Of a stretch of 64,000 nt of DNA, positions 53,476 through 63,083 are shown piece after piece (positions within the stretch are counted from its first letter, which is position 1; every line of letters starts with the position of its first letter). Under the pieces are notes generated by a model. The model saw only the letters and a list, made by a program, of their open reading frames with translations. It had not been told where the DNA came from and did no database searches. The stretch spans positions 62,001 to 126,000 of the forward strand of contig CAZYJL010000003.1 in assembly GCA_964647825.1 (NCBI GenBank), given 5' to 3'. The stretch comes from VFKI01 sp964647825. Its GTDB lineage: Bacteria; Pseudomonadota; Gammaproteobacteria; DSM-16500. The position numbers and the translations under genes were made by a program.

Positions 53476-54519
53476 TTACAATTTATTCTGCAACGCCGCC
53501 CAAACGCTCTCTGGTGTGAGTGAAGCAAGACACGGCGGCATAATTAACCGCCCCGCAGACGTGCGCGCACCTGCAACGCCTTCATACGTACAAGTCCGGC
53601 CAAAACATGGCGCGCAGGCAGGAAACGTGGCCGACAACGACAATTGTGAGCGACCTAGTGCACCAGTTAATCCCGGGCTCGTTGGCCCATACAATGAAAT
53701 TGCTGGCACAGACAACGCGGCAGCCAAATGACCCAACCCCGTATCCAAGCCAACTACACCACGCGCGCCCGCCAAAATACACGCCATGTCTGCTAACGTT
53801 TGCTTTGGCAACACTTCAATAAACGCTGAGCCTGCCGCAAGACGTTCTGCCCGCGCCTGCTCTTCTGCATTGCCATATGTGATTTTCACACGAAATTGAT
53901 TTTTCCCCGCCAATTCTGCCAACGCAATCCAATACGACTCTGGCCACAGTTTTGTTTGCCACGTCGTCCCATGTAAAAAAACCAAGTAGGCAGAGTCATT
54001 CGTTACAGAGACAAATCGCTGTCGATCAATGCCATAATCCGGCATCGTATTTGGCATGGCATACCCTAAAGCTGCCGCAAACAATCCCCTAACACGCGCA
54101 ATCGCATGTTGTTTTTTCGCAATCGGAAAAGCATCTTGATAAAAAAATGCCGCCAATGACTCACGCGCAGAAGTACGATCCAGTCCTGCTCGTTTCCCAT
54201 GCGCACACGCTGCAATCAATGCACTTTTTAGTAAGCCTTGCGCATCAATCACATAATCATAATGATGCGAACGTATCAGCGCATAAAAATCTCGCATGGC
54301 GCGCCATGTTTGACGTGAAAATAACCGTCGACGCCATGTACGTATCGCCACCGGAATCACACGATCCACCTGCGAGTGCCATGCCGGAATTTCCGCAAAT
54401 TGTTGCTCTACCACCCAATCAAAACGAACCGCAGGCAGCGCCTGCGCTGCGTCTGTCAATGCCGGTAACGTATGAATAATGTCGCCCATCGACGAGGTTT
54501 TCACAATCAAGACACGCAT
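53476..54519 (-). CDS. waaC: Lipopolysaccharide heptosyltransferase I
   Basis: Adds the first heptose to Kdo of the LPS inner core at the cytoplasmic face. The 347-aa GT-B enzyme begins MRVLIVKTSSMGDIIHTLPA (short KTSSMGDIIHTLPAL), the RfaC N-terminal signature, and has FLHGTTWQTKLWPESYW, GLDTGLGHLAAAL and SLYGPTSPGLTGALG for the ADP-heptose side. It directly follows waaF (start shares one base with the waaF stop region), so the pair is co-transcribed. Confidence 0.94.
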   Translation of the reverse strand: MRVLIVKTSSMGDIIHTLPALTDAAQALPAVRFDWVVEQQFAEIPAWHSQVDRVIPVAIRTWRRRLFSRQTWRAMRDFYALIRSHHYDYVIDAQGLLKSALIAACAHGKRAGLDRTSARESLAAFFYQDAFPIAKKQHAIARVRGLFAAALGYAMPNTMPDYGIDRQRFVSVTNDSAYLVFLHGTTWQTKLWPESYWIALAELAGKNQFRVKITYGNAEEQARAERLAAGSAFIEVLPKQTLADMACILAGARGVVGLDTGLGHLAAALSVPAISLYGPTSPGLTGALGRSQLSLSATFPACAPCFGRTCTYEGVAGARTSAGRLIMPPCLASLTPESVWAALQNKL

Positions 54520-55538
54520 TAAGACGGCAACTCCTGCAATGCAGCTAACACCTGCGATGGCGTTAACTCACGCATACAACGATGATGCTGCAAAGGACAC
54601 TCACGCTGAAAACACGGTTGACACGCCAAAGACAACTGTAAGACTTTTGCAGCTGGATGCAATGGTGGCGTAAAGCGCGGACTTGTTGGACCGTACACGG
54701 CAATCAAAGGTTTATTCAGCGCCGCAGCGACATGCATCAAACCAGAATCATTTGTCACAACAGCCGTGACACCTGACAATAAATCTATTGCTTCCTCTAA
54801 CTTGGTTTTTCCCGCTAAATTAATGCAGCCATCGCCACTTGCCACTGCAATTTCTTCTGCAACGGTTCGATCGGCAGGCGAACCTAATAACCAAACTTGC
54901 CAGCCCTCACGTATTTTTTCCCGCGCAACATCTGCATAATATTCCGCCGGCCAGCGCTTGGCTGCACCGAATTCCGCCCCTGGACATAATGCCAAAATGG
55001 GTTGCGTTGTATGCTCTAAACCTTGTTTCTCAACAGCACGCACAAATGCTTCCGATGAAACTGTCAATATTGGATACGGATAGGGATCAGGTAAAGCAGC
55101 ATTCGCTGGCAATCCGAGCGCCATAAAACGTTCAATCATCAACGGATAACGTTGTGTATCTAAGAAACGTAAATCATTCAACACGCCATAACGCATCTCA
55201 CCACGAAACCCTGTACGCACAGAGATAGCTGCCCAAAAAGGCACTAACGCAGATTTAAATGAATTCGGTAACACAATCGCAGCAGCATAGTGTCTTGCAC
55301 GTAAACTTCGCCCCAAACGATAACGTGCGGCGAGTGCTAACTCACCATGTCGAAATGGTGCCAAAATCGCACCAGTCACCTCAGGCATCCGTGCTAACAA
55401 TGGAAATGTCGACGCAGGTGCTAAAACATCCAACACGACCTGCGGACGCTGCTGTTTTAATAATCGAAAAAGACATTGCGCCATGACCATGTCACCCACC
55501 CATGCTGGCGCAACAATCAGAATACGCTGTGCTAGCAT
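54519..55538 (-). CDS. waaF: Lipopolysaccharide heptosyltransferase II
   Basis: Adds the second inner-core heptose. The 339-aa protein begins at ATG 55538 (MLAQRILIVAPAWVGDMVMA, short RILIVAPAWVGDMVMAQ), the RfaF signature; the C-terminal half has LCPGAEFGAAKRWPAEYYA (short AEFGAAKRWP), NDSGLMHVAAAL and VYGPTSPRFTPP. It overlaps the start region of the zinc-finger gene by 7 bases and runs into waaC. The longer frame upstream is not needed. Confidence 0.95.
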   Translation of the reverse strand: MLAQRILIVAPAWVGDMVMAQCLFRLLKQQRPQVVLDVLAPASTFPLLARMPEVTGAILAPFRHGELALAARYRLGRSLRARHYAAAIVLPNSFKSALVPFWAAISVRTGFRGEMRYGVLNDLRFLDTQRYPLMIERFMALGLPANAALPDPYPYPILTVSSEAFVRAVEKQGLEHTTQPILALCPGAEFGAAKRWPAEYYADVAREKIREGWQVWLLGSPADRTVAEEIAVASGDGCINLAGKTKLEEAIDLLSGVTAVVTNDSGLMHVAAALNKPLIAVYGPTSPRFTPPLHPAAKVLQLSLACQPCFQRECPLQHHRCMRELTPSQVLAALQELPS

Positions 55539-55732
55539 GGGGATTTCAGCACAAACTCTGCGCCACAATAAGGGCATTTAGCCCGACCAGTTGCTTCAAT
55601 CGGTAAGTAAACTTTTGGATGCGCATCCCATAACCGCATTGAATCTAATGGACAAGATAAAGGTAAATCTGCTGACGTGACTTCATAAAGTTCTTTTGTG
55701 CAAGCCTGTCGAGTCGGCTTATCTTGTATCAT
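55532..55732 (-). CDS. CHCC-type zinc-finger protein
   Basis: A 66-aa protein of the zf-CHCC family: the ligands are Cys27 in LSCPLD, His38 in DAHPKVYLP, and the pair CPYC. This is the fold of mitochondrial complex I subunit NDUFS6 and of small bacterial proteins commonly found beside waaF. The cellular role in bacteria is not known. It overlaps the epimerase gene by 4 bases and waaF by 7, so it belongs to the LPS operon transcriptionally. Confidence 0.88.
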   Translation of the reverse strand: MIQDKPTRQACTKELYEVTSADLPLSCPLDSMRLWDAHPKVYLPIEATGRAKCPYCGAEFVLKSPC

Positions 55733-56691
55733 GTCATTCCTCCTACCTGTGATGTCGGATCCTCCGTCTGTGCGAACAACGCGGCAATCCCCTCTTTTAA
55801 CTGCACTGACGAACGAAAACCAAGATAATGCGTCGCCATTGCCGTATCAGCGCAGGAGTGCATAATATCGCCAGGACGCGCTGGTGCAAAGCGCACGAAG
55901 GGATTTTTTTTCCCTGCCGCAGCAAGATGCGAAACTAAATCCAGCAGTGTCTGAGCAACACCCGTGGCAATATTGCATACGCCACAATAAGGGCTACGTA
56001 ATGCTAACAACGTTGCGTGAGCAACATCCGTCACATGAATAAAATCACGCGATTGCTGTCCATCGCCAAAAATCTGTATTTCACTGTTCGAACGATACGC
56101 ATCCATAAATTTGGTAATCACACCCGCATAGGGTGACTTTGCCGACTGACCAAAGCCGTAGACATTGAAATATCGCAACCCCAGTGGCTGTATTGCCGAA
56201 AATGTTTGAAACAATGTAGCGTAACGTTCATTGTCCGCTTTTTGCATCGCGTAAGGCGACAAAAGTGCTGATGTATCCAATAGCTGTGCTTCATGACAAG
56301 GTAGTGCTGGCGTATTGCCATAAACAGCAGCGCTTGAGGCATACACTAATCGCTTGGCGCATCCCGTTTCACGCATGCCTTGTAATACATGCACAAAACC
56401 GAGTGTATTGACTTGAAGAGATGTAACAGGATCAACTAAAGAATCCGTGACGGAAGAAAGTGCCGCCAAATGCACCACGGCATCACACTGCGCAATCGCC
56501 GCAGCCAATGCAGAATAATGCAAAATATCTTCACAAATAATGTCTAAACGCGAATGCTGTTTCGGCAAGACGTCTAACGAACCAGACGCGAGATTATCAT
56601 AAACGACGACATGAAAGCCTTCTTTCAACAACAACCGCACAACGTAGGAACCAATAAACCCTGCACCACCTGTCACTAATATTTTTTGCAT
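55729..56691 (-). CDS. NAD-dependent sugar-nucleotide epimerase (extended SDR)
   Basis: A 320-aa GalE/WbpP-like enzyme. The NAD motif is VTGGAGFIGSYV; then VVYDNLASG, VVHLAALSSV, and the catalytic SSAAVYG and YAMQK (Tyr-x3-Lys). Probably a UDP-hexose or UDP-HexNAc 4-epimerase making LPS or O-antigen precursors. The exact substrate cannot be decided. It is the first gene of a four-gene unit with the zinc-finger protein, waaF and waaC. Confidence 0.88.
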   Translation of the reverse strand: MQKILVTGGAGFIGSYVVRLLLKEGFHVVVYDNLASGSLDVLPKQHSRLDIICEDILHYSALAAAIAQCDAVVHLAALSSVTDSLVDPVTSLQVNTLGFVHVLQGMRETGCAKRLVYASSAAVYGNTPALPCHEAQLLDTSALLSPYAMQKADNERYATLFQTFSAIQPLGLRYFNVYGFGQSAKSPYAGVITKFMDAYRSNSEIQIFGDGQQSRDFIHVTDVAHATLLALRSPYCGVCNIATGVAQTLLDLVSHLAAAGKKNPFVRFAPARPGDIMHSCADTAMATHYLGFRSSVQLKEGIAALFAQTEDPTSQVGGMT

Positions 56692-56760
56692 AACTTACTC
56701 AATTCAATCTCAAAAGAAACCAAAATGACCATTATCTTATCATCTCTAGTAGTATGTTGT

Positions 56761-57504
56761 TTAAGTGACAGCATTCGCTGATCGCAATGGCACCCATGTT
56801 CGATACAAACTAATCACAACATAGACAATGAGATAACCCACAGAGAACAACATAAATAATCCACCACTGTGCGGATAACGCCATAATAACCCTGCTGTCG
56901 CGACACCCCAGACAACCGTTGCCAGCAACATCACAAAACGCAACCCGCGATGCGCTGTCAAATATTCAAGGCGAGAAGGATAGACATATTTAATCGGCAC
57001 AAAGCTTAATAATGCCAGTAATAAAATAACAATCGCATTCACCATGGTGCTCATTTGCCACAGATACAAATATAAAACGGCAATATTCCAGTAACTTGGA
57101 AACCCTCGAAAAAAATGATCTTGCGTCTTCGCATTCACATGCGTGAATTGATAAGCAGAGGAAAACACAATGGCAGCGACGCAAAAGATACGCAATGCAT
57201 CAGGCAAAAAAGAAGTGACTAACAGAAAAAAAGCGGGGACCAATGTATAAGTAAAAAAATCGACTATATTGTCTAACAAGGCACCATCAATCTGTGGAAT
57301 GACTTCACTCACGCGAATCATCCTTGCAAACGCGCCATCCACAGCATCAATAATGATGGCAACGCCCATCATCCAAAAAGCCTTCGACAAATTCCCTTGA
57401 TGAATTGCTAATAACGCCAACAACCCCACAAAGCCGCCACTGGCGGTAAATCCATGTAACAACCAGCCGGCTATTCGCCTTTGCAATGTCGCACGCATTC
57501 TCAC
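56761..57504 (-). CDS. pcs: Phosphatidylcholine synthase (CDP-alcohol phosphatidyltransferase)
   Basis: A 247-aa integral membrane enzyme with about eight helices that condenses CDP-diacylglycerol with choline. It carries the Pcs-type start WLLHGFTASGGFVGLLALLA (short HGFTASGGFVGLLAL), the catalytic CDP-alcohol motif DAVDGAFAR...DGALLDNIVDFFTY (Asp-rich site), and FRGFPSYWNIAVLYLY (short GFPSYWNIAV). Pcs is known from Legionella, Brucella and other host-associated bacteria that take up choline from the host. The length and motifs separate it from PgsA and PssA. It has a divergent promoter region with pgk, 113 bases. Confidence 0.88.
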   Translation of the reverse strand: MRMRATLQRRIAGWLLHGFTASGGFVGLLALLAIHQGNLSKAFWMMGVAIIIDAVDGAFARMIRVSEVIPQIDGALLDNIVDFFTYTLVPAFFLLVTSFLPDALRIFCVAAIVFSSAYQFTHVNAKTQDHFFRGFPSYWNIAVLYLYLWQMSTMVNAIVILLLALLSFVPIKYVYPSRLEYLTAHRGLRFVMLLATVVWGVATAGLLWRYPHSGGLFMLFSVGYLIVYVVISLYRTWVPLRSANAVT

Positions 57505-57617
57505 CCTCCGCTGAATTTTCTATCCTGTTTAAAATATGGCATCTTGTTTTCCGGAAGATTATGCAATAAATTCACAGCACTTCTCCATTTTCATTTTTCC
57601 CACGCAAGGGACACGCC

Positions 57618-58808
57618 ATGCCAATTGCCAAGATGACAGACCTGTCACTAAAAGGGAAACGCGTTTTAATTCGCGAAGACCTAAATGTACCTATTCGTAA
57701 CGGGGTCATTACCAGTGATACTCGCATTAAAGCTGCAATCCCCACTATTCGGCTCGCCTTAAAAGAAGGCGCCAAAGTGATCATCATGTCACACCTTGGC
57801 CGACCAGAAGAGGGAACGCACGACCCGCAATTTTCACTCGCGCCAGTTGCGGAGTACCTCTCTAAGCACCTGCGCACCGTCCCTCTTATTACAAATTGGG
57901 TGAATGGCTTTTCGATGGGTGACCATGACGTTGTCCTCCTAGAAAATGTCCGTTTTAATAATGGCGAAATGGATAATAGCCCAGAACTTTCCCGCAAAAT
58001 GGCTAAACTCTGTGATGTCTTTGTGATGGATGCTTTTGCAACAGCCCACCGCGCAGAAGCCTCCACGTGCGGCATTATTGAATTCGCACCCGAGGTCGCA
58101 GCAGGGCCATTGCTTGCTCAGGAATTAGAAACCCTGACACGTATCATGAAAAATCCAGCCGCCCCTGTTGTCGCTATCGTCGGTGGCTCAAAGGTCTCGA
58201 CAAAACTCTCGTTACTTGAAGCACTCGTCCAAAAAGTAGATTATTTAATCACCGGCGGCGGGATTGCCAACACATTCCTTGCAGCAGAAGGCTATACCGT
58301 TGGTAAATCACTTTACGAACCGGATCTCATCGATGAAGCTGAACGCCTGATGCTGATGGCTAAAAAACGTGGCGCAGAATTACCCATTCCAACAGATGTC
58401 ATTGTCGGCGAAAAATTATCTGAAGAAGCCGATAGCGCAGTCCGCCTTGTTTCACAAATTGATGACAGCGAACGTATTTATGATATCGGTCCTGATACAA
58501 TCAAGCACATCACGAGCATTATTAAAAAAGCAAAAACGATTCTTTGGAATGGTCCCGTCGGTGCATTTGAAATCGAACAATTTTCAAATGGCACGCGCGC
58601 AATCGGTAAAGCCATTGCAGAAAGTGCCGGCTATTCAGTTGCTGGCGGCGGTGATACGCTTGCAGCGATTGAAGCCTATGGGTTGACCAACGATATTGAC
58701 TATATTTCGACAGGTGGCGGAGCCTTCCTGTCTTTCTTGGAGGGCAGCCCGCTGCCAGCCATCGCGGCATTGGAAGCACGCATCACTCGGGATGAAGAAG
58801 TCTCATGA
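57618..58808 (+). CDS. pgk: Phosphoglycerate kinase
   Basis: Makes ATP from 1,3-bisphosphoglycerate. The 396-aa length is standard. LKGKRVLIREDLNVP (substrate-binding), SHLGRPEEG, GGSKVSTKLSLLEAL (short GGSKVSTKL), TILWNGPVGAFE, and AGGGDTLAA (ATP phosphate loop) are present. AAGGGA precedes ATG by 7 bases. It overlaps pyk by 4 bases, giving a pgk-pyk operon as in Coxiella-like genomes. Confidence 0.97.
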   Translation: MPIAKMTDLSLKGKRVLIREDLNVPIRNGVITSDTRIKAAIPTIRLALKEGAKVIIMSHLGRPEEGTHDPQFSLAPVAEYLSKHLRTVPLITNWVNGFSMGDHDVVLLENVRFNNGEMDNSPELSRKMAKLCDVFVMDAFATAHRAEASTCGIIEFAPEVAAGPLLAQELETLTRIMKNPAAPVVAIVGGSKVSTKLSLLEALVQKVDYLITGGGIANTFLAAEGYTVGKSLYEPDLIDEAERLMLMAKKRGAELPIPTDVIVGEKLSEEADSAVRLVSQIDDSERIYDIGPDTIKHITSIIKKAKTILWNGPVGAFEIEQFSNGTRAIGKAIAESAGYSVAGGGDTLAAIEAYGLTNDIDYISTGGGAFLSFLEGSPLPAIAALEARITRDEEVS

Positions 58809-60235
58809 ATGTTTTACGCCGTACTCGTATTGTCGTTACCCTTGGACCTGCACTGGATGATCCTGATGCACTTGCTCGTGTCATTGCCGCAGGCGCGGAT
58901 GTCTTCCGTGCAAACTTTTCGCACGGCACGCATGAAACCCATGCGCAGCGCATTGAAATGGTGCGTGATATCGCTGCCAAACAACAGCGTATCGTTGCCA
59001 TTCTTGCTGATCTACAAGGCCCAAAAATTCGCATCGCCAAATTCAAAGAGAAAAAAGTTCAACTAAAAGAAAATCAAACCTTCATTTTTGATCCAGACAT
59101 GGATAGCAAAGCAGGTGATGAACACGCTGTCAGTCTGGATTACAAAAATCTTCCGAACGATGTGCATGCGGGCGACACATTATTACTTGACGATGGGCGC
59201 ATGACGATGCGCGTCGAAAAAGTTGAGAAAAATCGTGTCATTTGCACTGTCTTACAAGACGGCGAACTATCGGACAACAAAGGCATTAATCGTCTAGGTG
59301 GTGGTTTATCTGCAGAAGCACTAACAGAACGCGACCGCATCGATCTGGCAGAGGCAGTTCGCCTAAAAGTCGATTATATTGCCATTTCATTTCCTAGAAA
59401 TGCAGATGACATTAAAGAAGCACGCGTCTTATTGCGTGCTGCCGGCGGGTCAGCCGGGATTATTGCAAAAATTGAACGTACAGAAGCTGTCAAAAATATC
59501 GAAGAAATTATTCTTGCCTCCGATGCCGTGATGGTGGCACGCGGTGACTTAGGTGTCGAGATCGGCGATGCAGAACTGCCTGGCGTACAAAAATTAATTA
59601 TTCAGCAAGCCAGTAAATTAAAAAAACCGGTCATTACAGCAACGCAAATGCTGGAAACCATGACATACAATCCAATTCCAACACGCGCGGAAGTTTCCGA
59701 TGTGGCGAACGCCGTGCTCGATGGCACAGATGCAGTGATGCTGTCGCAAGAAACAGCCGTCGGCAAGTATCCTGACCGTGCAGTGGCAGCCATGAATCGT
59801 ATTTGCATGGGCGCAGAAAAAAATCCGCTAGCAAAATCTTCTCCTCGTGGCTTGGATTTTCATTTCACCTTTGTGGATGAAGCCGTTGCGATGGCAACGA
59901 TGTATACCGCGAGCCACTTAAATATTCGTGCGATTATTGCGCTCACCGAATCGGGCACGACGCCATTATGGATGTCACGTATTAATTCAGATATTCCAAT
60001 TTATGGCCTCAGCCGGCACGATGCCACACTGCGACGCATGGCGTTATACCGTGGCGTGTATCCCATCGCGTTTGATGCAACCGATATTGATCGTCGCGAA
60101 GTCAATTCATCCGCTGTCAATGAATTAAAAAAACGCGGCATTTTAAAAACAGGCGACCTTGTGATTATCACGAAAGGCGACATGATGGGTGCGCAAGGAA
60201 AAACCAATGCCATGAAAATTTTTACGGTTAACTAG
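58805..60235 (+). CDS. pyk: Pyruvate kinase
   Basis: Converts phosphoenolpyruvate to pyruvate with ATP production. The 476-aa protein shows RTRIVVTLGPALDDP, FRANFSHGTHE, GPKIRIAKF, the catalytic Lys in IIAKIERTEAV, MVARGDLGVEIG, ATQMLETMTYNPIPTRAEVSD (short ATQMLETM) and the C-terminal effector-type domain. It overlaps pgk by 4 bases. Confidence 0.97.
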   Translation: MNVLRRTRIVVTLGPALDDPDALARVIAAGADVFRANFSHGTHETHAQRIEMVRDIAAKQQRIVAILADLQGPKIRIAKFKEKKVQLKENQTFIFDPDMDSKAGDEHAVSLDYKNLPNDVHAGDTLLLDDGRMTMRVEKVEKNRVICTVLQDGELSDNKGINRLGGGLSAEALTERDRIDLAEAVRLKVDYIAISFPRNADDIKEARVLLRAAGGSAGIIAKIERTEAVKNIEEIILASDAVMVARGDLGVEIGDAELPGVQKLIIQQASKLKKPVITATQMLETMTYNPIPTRAEVSDVANAVLDGTDAVMLSQETAVGKYPDRAVAAMNRICMGAEKNPLAKSSPRGLDFHFTFVDEAVAMATMYTASHLNIRAIIALTESGTTPLWMSRINSDIPIYGLSRHDATLRRMALYRGVYPIAFDATDIDRREVNSSAVNELKKRGILKTGDLVIITKGDMMGAQGKTNAMKIFTVN

Positions 60236-60281
60236 TGCTCCGCTTCAGTCAATCTGTCATCCTGCACTTTTTAACTTGTCA

Positions 60282-60340
60282 CGTTGCGCTTTAGTTTGTT
60301 GCGTTGCGCTTTAGTTTGTCACCCCGCACTTGTTGCGGGG
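60282..60340. repeat. 20-bp tandem repeat and GC-rich hairpin after pyk
   Basis: CGTTGCGCTTTAGTTTGT occurs at 60282-60299 and again at 60302-60319 (period 20 bases), with a degenerate earlier unit before it. Immediately after, CCCCGCA and TGCGGGG (60322-60328, 60334-60340) form a stem with loop CTTGT. No U tract follows, so terminator function is doubtful. A related sequence, CATACCGCACTT, occurs in the spacer near 27660. Confidence 0.6.
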
Positions 60341-60398
60341 TCTGGTAGATAGTCTTCTAGACACCGCGTAATTTGGCTTTATCCATGGAGGGTAAACG

Positions 60399-61028
60399 AT
60401 GAGCGTTAAAATTCATGTAATTTTTTACAGCATGTATGGCCATATCTACAAAATGGCTGAAGCCGTTGCTAAAGGTGCGCGCGAAATTAGCGACGTTGAA
60501 GTCAATTTATTTCGTGTGCCCGAATTAGTGCCTGATGAAATATTAGAAAAAAGTGGCGCTAAAGCGGCACAGAAAGCGTTTGGCCATATTCCACTCATTC
60601 AAACCCATCAAATCGCGGATGCCGACGCGATCATTTTTGGCACACCCACACGTTTTGGAAATATGTGTGCGCAAATGCGTAATTTCCTCGATCAATTAGG
60701 CGGACTATGGTTCCAAGATCGATTAGTTGGCAAAGTCGGGAGTGTATTTGCCAGCACAGGCACCCAACATGGCGGCCAAGAAACAACAATCACCAGTTTT
60801 CATACAACATTGTTTCACCTTGGCATGGTCGTCGTCGGCGTACCTTACTCAGAAAAACGCTTAGTTGAGATGAATGAAATCACCGGCGGTACGCCCTACG
60901 GTGCAACCACTTTAGCAGGGAACGATGGCAGCCGCCAACCAAGTGAAAATGAATTAGCTATCGCACATTTTCAAGGCAATCATGTTGCTCAAATTACTAA
61001 AGCGCTAGTTTATGGGAGAAACAAATAA
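60399..61028 (+). CDS. wrbA: WrbA-type NAD(P)H:quinone oxidoreductase
   Basis: FMN-dependent flavodoxin-like quinone reductase, 209 aa. FMN-binding FYSMYGHIYKMAEAVAKGA (short SMYGHIYKMAEAV), IIFGTPTRFGNMCAQMRNF (short GTPTRFGNMCAQ) and FASTGTQHGGQETT match WrbA. GGAGGG precedes ATG by 7 bases. It stands between pyk and the deacetylase gene on the same strand. Confidence 0.95.
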   Translation: MSVKIHVIFYSMYGHIYKMAEAVAKGAREISDVEVNLFRVPELVPDEILEKSGAKAAQKAFGHIPLIQTHQIADADAIIFGTPTRFGNMCAQMRNFLDQLGGLWFQDRLVGKVGSVFASTGTQHGGQETTITSFHTTLFHLGMVVVGVPYSEKRLVEMNEITGGTPYGATTLAGNDGSRQPSENELAIAHFQGNHVAQITKALVYGRNK

Positions 61029-61070
61029 CTTTTTTCTTTATGCGACTTTTTGTGACGATAGGAGATTGAC

Positions 61071-61733
61071 ATGAAAATCAGGATGCTCGTCTTTATCTTT
61101 ATTTCTCTACTCAGTGTGACACAAGGATTTGCTGCAAATACAACTGAGAATGTACGTTCACATCCGCTGAAAGGCACCGTTGCACTCACATTTGACGATG
61201 GTCCTAATCCCATTTACACCCCACAAATTCTTGCTATCTTGAAAAAAAATCACATTCATGCGACGTTTTTCATGGTAGGCGTTAATGCAAAAAAATACCC
61301 TGAGATAGTTAAAATGGTGCAAGCAGATGGTCAAGCCATTGCAAGTCATACGCTAACCCATCCCAAATTAACCAAGTTATCGGATGCGGGTTTACAGCAT
61401 GAAGTCTTAACAACACAAACGATTATTAAAAATATTACCGGCAAAGCACCGGCTTGTTTACGCCCACCTTTTGGTCTAGCAAATGCACATGTGCGTGAAT
61501 ATATTCGTTCACAAGGCATTACACCAGTTGCAATGGGATGGAACTCGTTTGATTATGAGAAACCCGGTGTCGATAAAATTGTGAGTCAAGTGGTTAACAA
61601 TGCGCATTCTGGCCAAGTATTCTTGTTACATGATGGTTATGCCGATCGTGGTCAAACAGTCGCCGCATTACCGCGTATTATCGCCGGCATACGTAAAAAA
61701 GGCCTAGGTTTTAGTGATATTTGTGCGACTTGA
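61071..61733 (+). CDS. Polysaccharide deacetylase family protein (NodB domain), secreted
   Basis: A 220-aa carbohydrate esterase family 4 protein with a signal peptide (residues 1-22, ending GFAAN). The NodB motifs are TFDDGPNPIY (catalytic Asp), SHTLTHPKL (metal His pair), PPFGLANAHV and FLLHDGY. It should deacetylate a GlcNAc-containing polymer such as peptidoglycan in the periplasm or outside. AGGAG precedes ATG. It lies 19 bases before pepP, suggesting a shared transcript, though no functional link is obvious. Confidence 0.9.
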   Translation: MKIRMLVFIFISLLSVTQGFAANTTENVRSHPLKGTVALTFDDGPNPIYTPQILAILKKNHIHATFFMVGVNAKKYPEIVKMVQADGQAIASHTLTHPKLTKLSDAGLQHEVLTTQTIIKNITGKAPACLRPPFGLANAHVREYIRSQGITPVAMGWNSFDYEKPGVDKIVSQVVNNAHSGQVFLLHDGYADRGQTVAALPRIIAGIRKKGLGFSDICAT

Positions 61734-61752
61734 TTTCTAAAGGATAGACATT

Positions 61753-63072
61753 ATGCCAGACATACATCTCACCGAATTTGCTACTCGACGTGCAAAAGTC
61801 ATGCAGCAAATAGGCGCTTCTGGCATAGCGATTTTAAAAGCTGCGCCAAGTCTGCATCGCAATCACTATCATGAATACCCCTATCGACAAAATAGTGATT
61901 TTTATTACTTATCGGGCTTCGAAGAACCTGAAGCCATTATCGTGCTAGCACCCGGTCGCTCAGAGGGTGAGTTTATTTTATTTAATCGCCCGCATGATCC
62001 CGCACAAGAAACATGGGATGGTTATCGCGTGGGACAAGAAGGTGCACGCGCACTATTTGGTGCAGATGAAGCATTTGAAATGGATACATTCACAGAGAAA
62101 TTACCCGAATTATTAAATGGTCGCGATCAAGTTGTCTATGCCATTGGCGCTGACCAAACATTAGATCAACTTTTATTTACAACCATTGACCACTTACGTT
62201 TAAAAATTCGCAATGGCGTGCAATTTCCTACGCTATTTACAGACATTCGTCCTATTTTGCATGAAATGCGTATTATCAAAAGTCCTGCGGAAATTGCCCT
62301 AATGCGCCATGCTTGTGAAATTTCAGCCGCTGCACATATTCGTGCCATACAAGCTTGCCGTCCGGGTATGTATGAGTATGAATTAGAAGCAGAAATGACA
62401 CATGATTTTTTACGTAAAGGCGCGCGCGCGCACGCCTATACACCCATTATTGGCAGTGGCGCAAACAGTTGCATTCTGCATTACATCACCAATAATCAAA
62501 AAATCAAAGACGGTGATTTAGTCCTGATCGACGCAGGATGCGAATATCGATGTTACGCCTCTGACATTACACGTACGTTTCCCGCGAATGGTAGTTTTAC
62601 AGGTGAACAACGTGCAATCTATGAAATCGTCCTTGCTGCACAGGAGGCTGGCATTGAGGCCATTAAACCCGGCGCTGCTTGGAATAAAATAGAAGAAACA
62701 GTCACTCGAATTTTAACAGAAGGCTTAAAAGAAATTGGTTTATTACACGGCGAATTAGATGGCTTATTAGAATCACGCGCCTATTTTCCCTTCTATATGC
62801 ATCGTTGTGGACATTGGCTAGGCTTAGATACGCATGATGCAGGACACTATCGCATGACCGATGGCAGTTGGCGCAAACTTGCACCTAACATGGTACGTAC
62901 CATGGAACCTGGTTTATATATTTCAGATAAAATCAAAGGCGTGCCCGCACGTTGGCATCATATTGGCGTGCGTATTGAAGATGATATTTTAGTGACAGCA
63001 GAGGGTAATGAAATTCTAAGTATTGCTGCGCCCAAAAGCACGGATGCCATTGAAGAACTGATGCGAAATTAG
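61753..63072 (+). CDS. pepP: Xaa-Pro aminopeptidase
   Basis: Metal-dependent aminopeptidase that removes residues before proline, 439 aa. Metal ligands are visible in LIDAGCEYRCYASDITRTFP (two Asp, short form YASDITRTFP), CGHWLGLDTHD (His), MEPGLYI (Glu) and GVRIEDDILVT (Glu). N-terminal domain begins at LTEFATRRAKVM. The stop is 11 bases before repeat copy D, which separates it from ubiH, its usual neighbour. Confidence 0.96.
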   Translation: MPDIHLTEFATRRAKVMQQIGASGIAILKAAPSLHRNHYHEYPYRQNSDFYYLSGFEEPEAIIVLAPGRSEGEFILFNRPHDPAQETWDGYRVGQEGARALFGADEAFEMDTFTEKLPELLNGRDQVVYAIGADQTLDQLLFTTIDHLRLKIRNGVQFPTLFTDIRPILHEMRIIKSPAEIALMRHACEISAAAHIRAIQACRPGMYEYELEAEMTHDFLRKGARAHAYTPIIGSGANSCILHYITNNQKIKDGDLVLIDAGCEYRCYASDITRTFPANGSFTGEQRAIYEIVLAAQEAGIEAIKPGAAWNKIEETVTRILTEGLKEIGLLHGELDGLLESRAYFPFYMHRCGHWLGLDTHDAGHYRMTDGSWRKLAPNMVRTMEPGLYISDKIKGVPARWHHIGVRIEDDILVTAEGNEILSIAAPKSTDAIEELMRN

Positions 63073-63083
63073 TTAACTAATGA

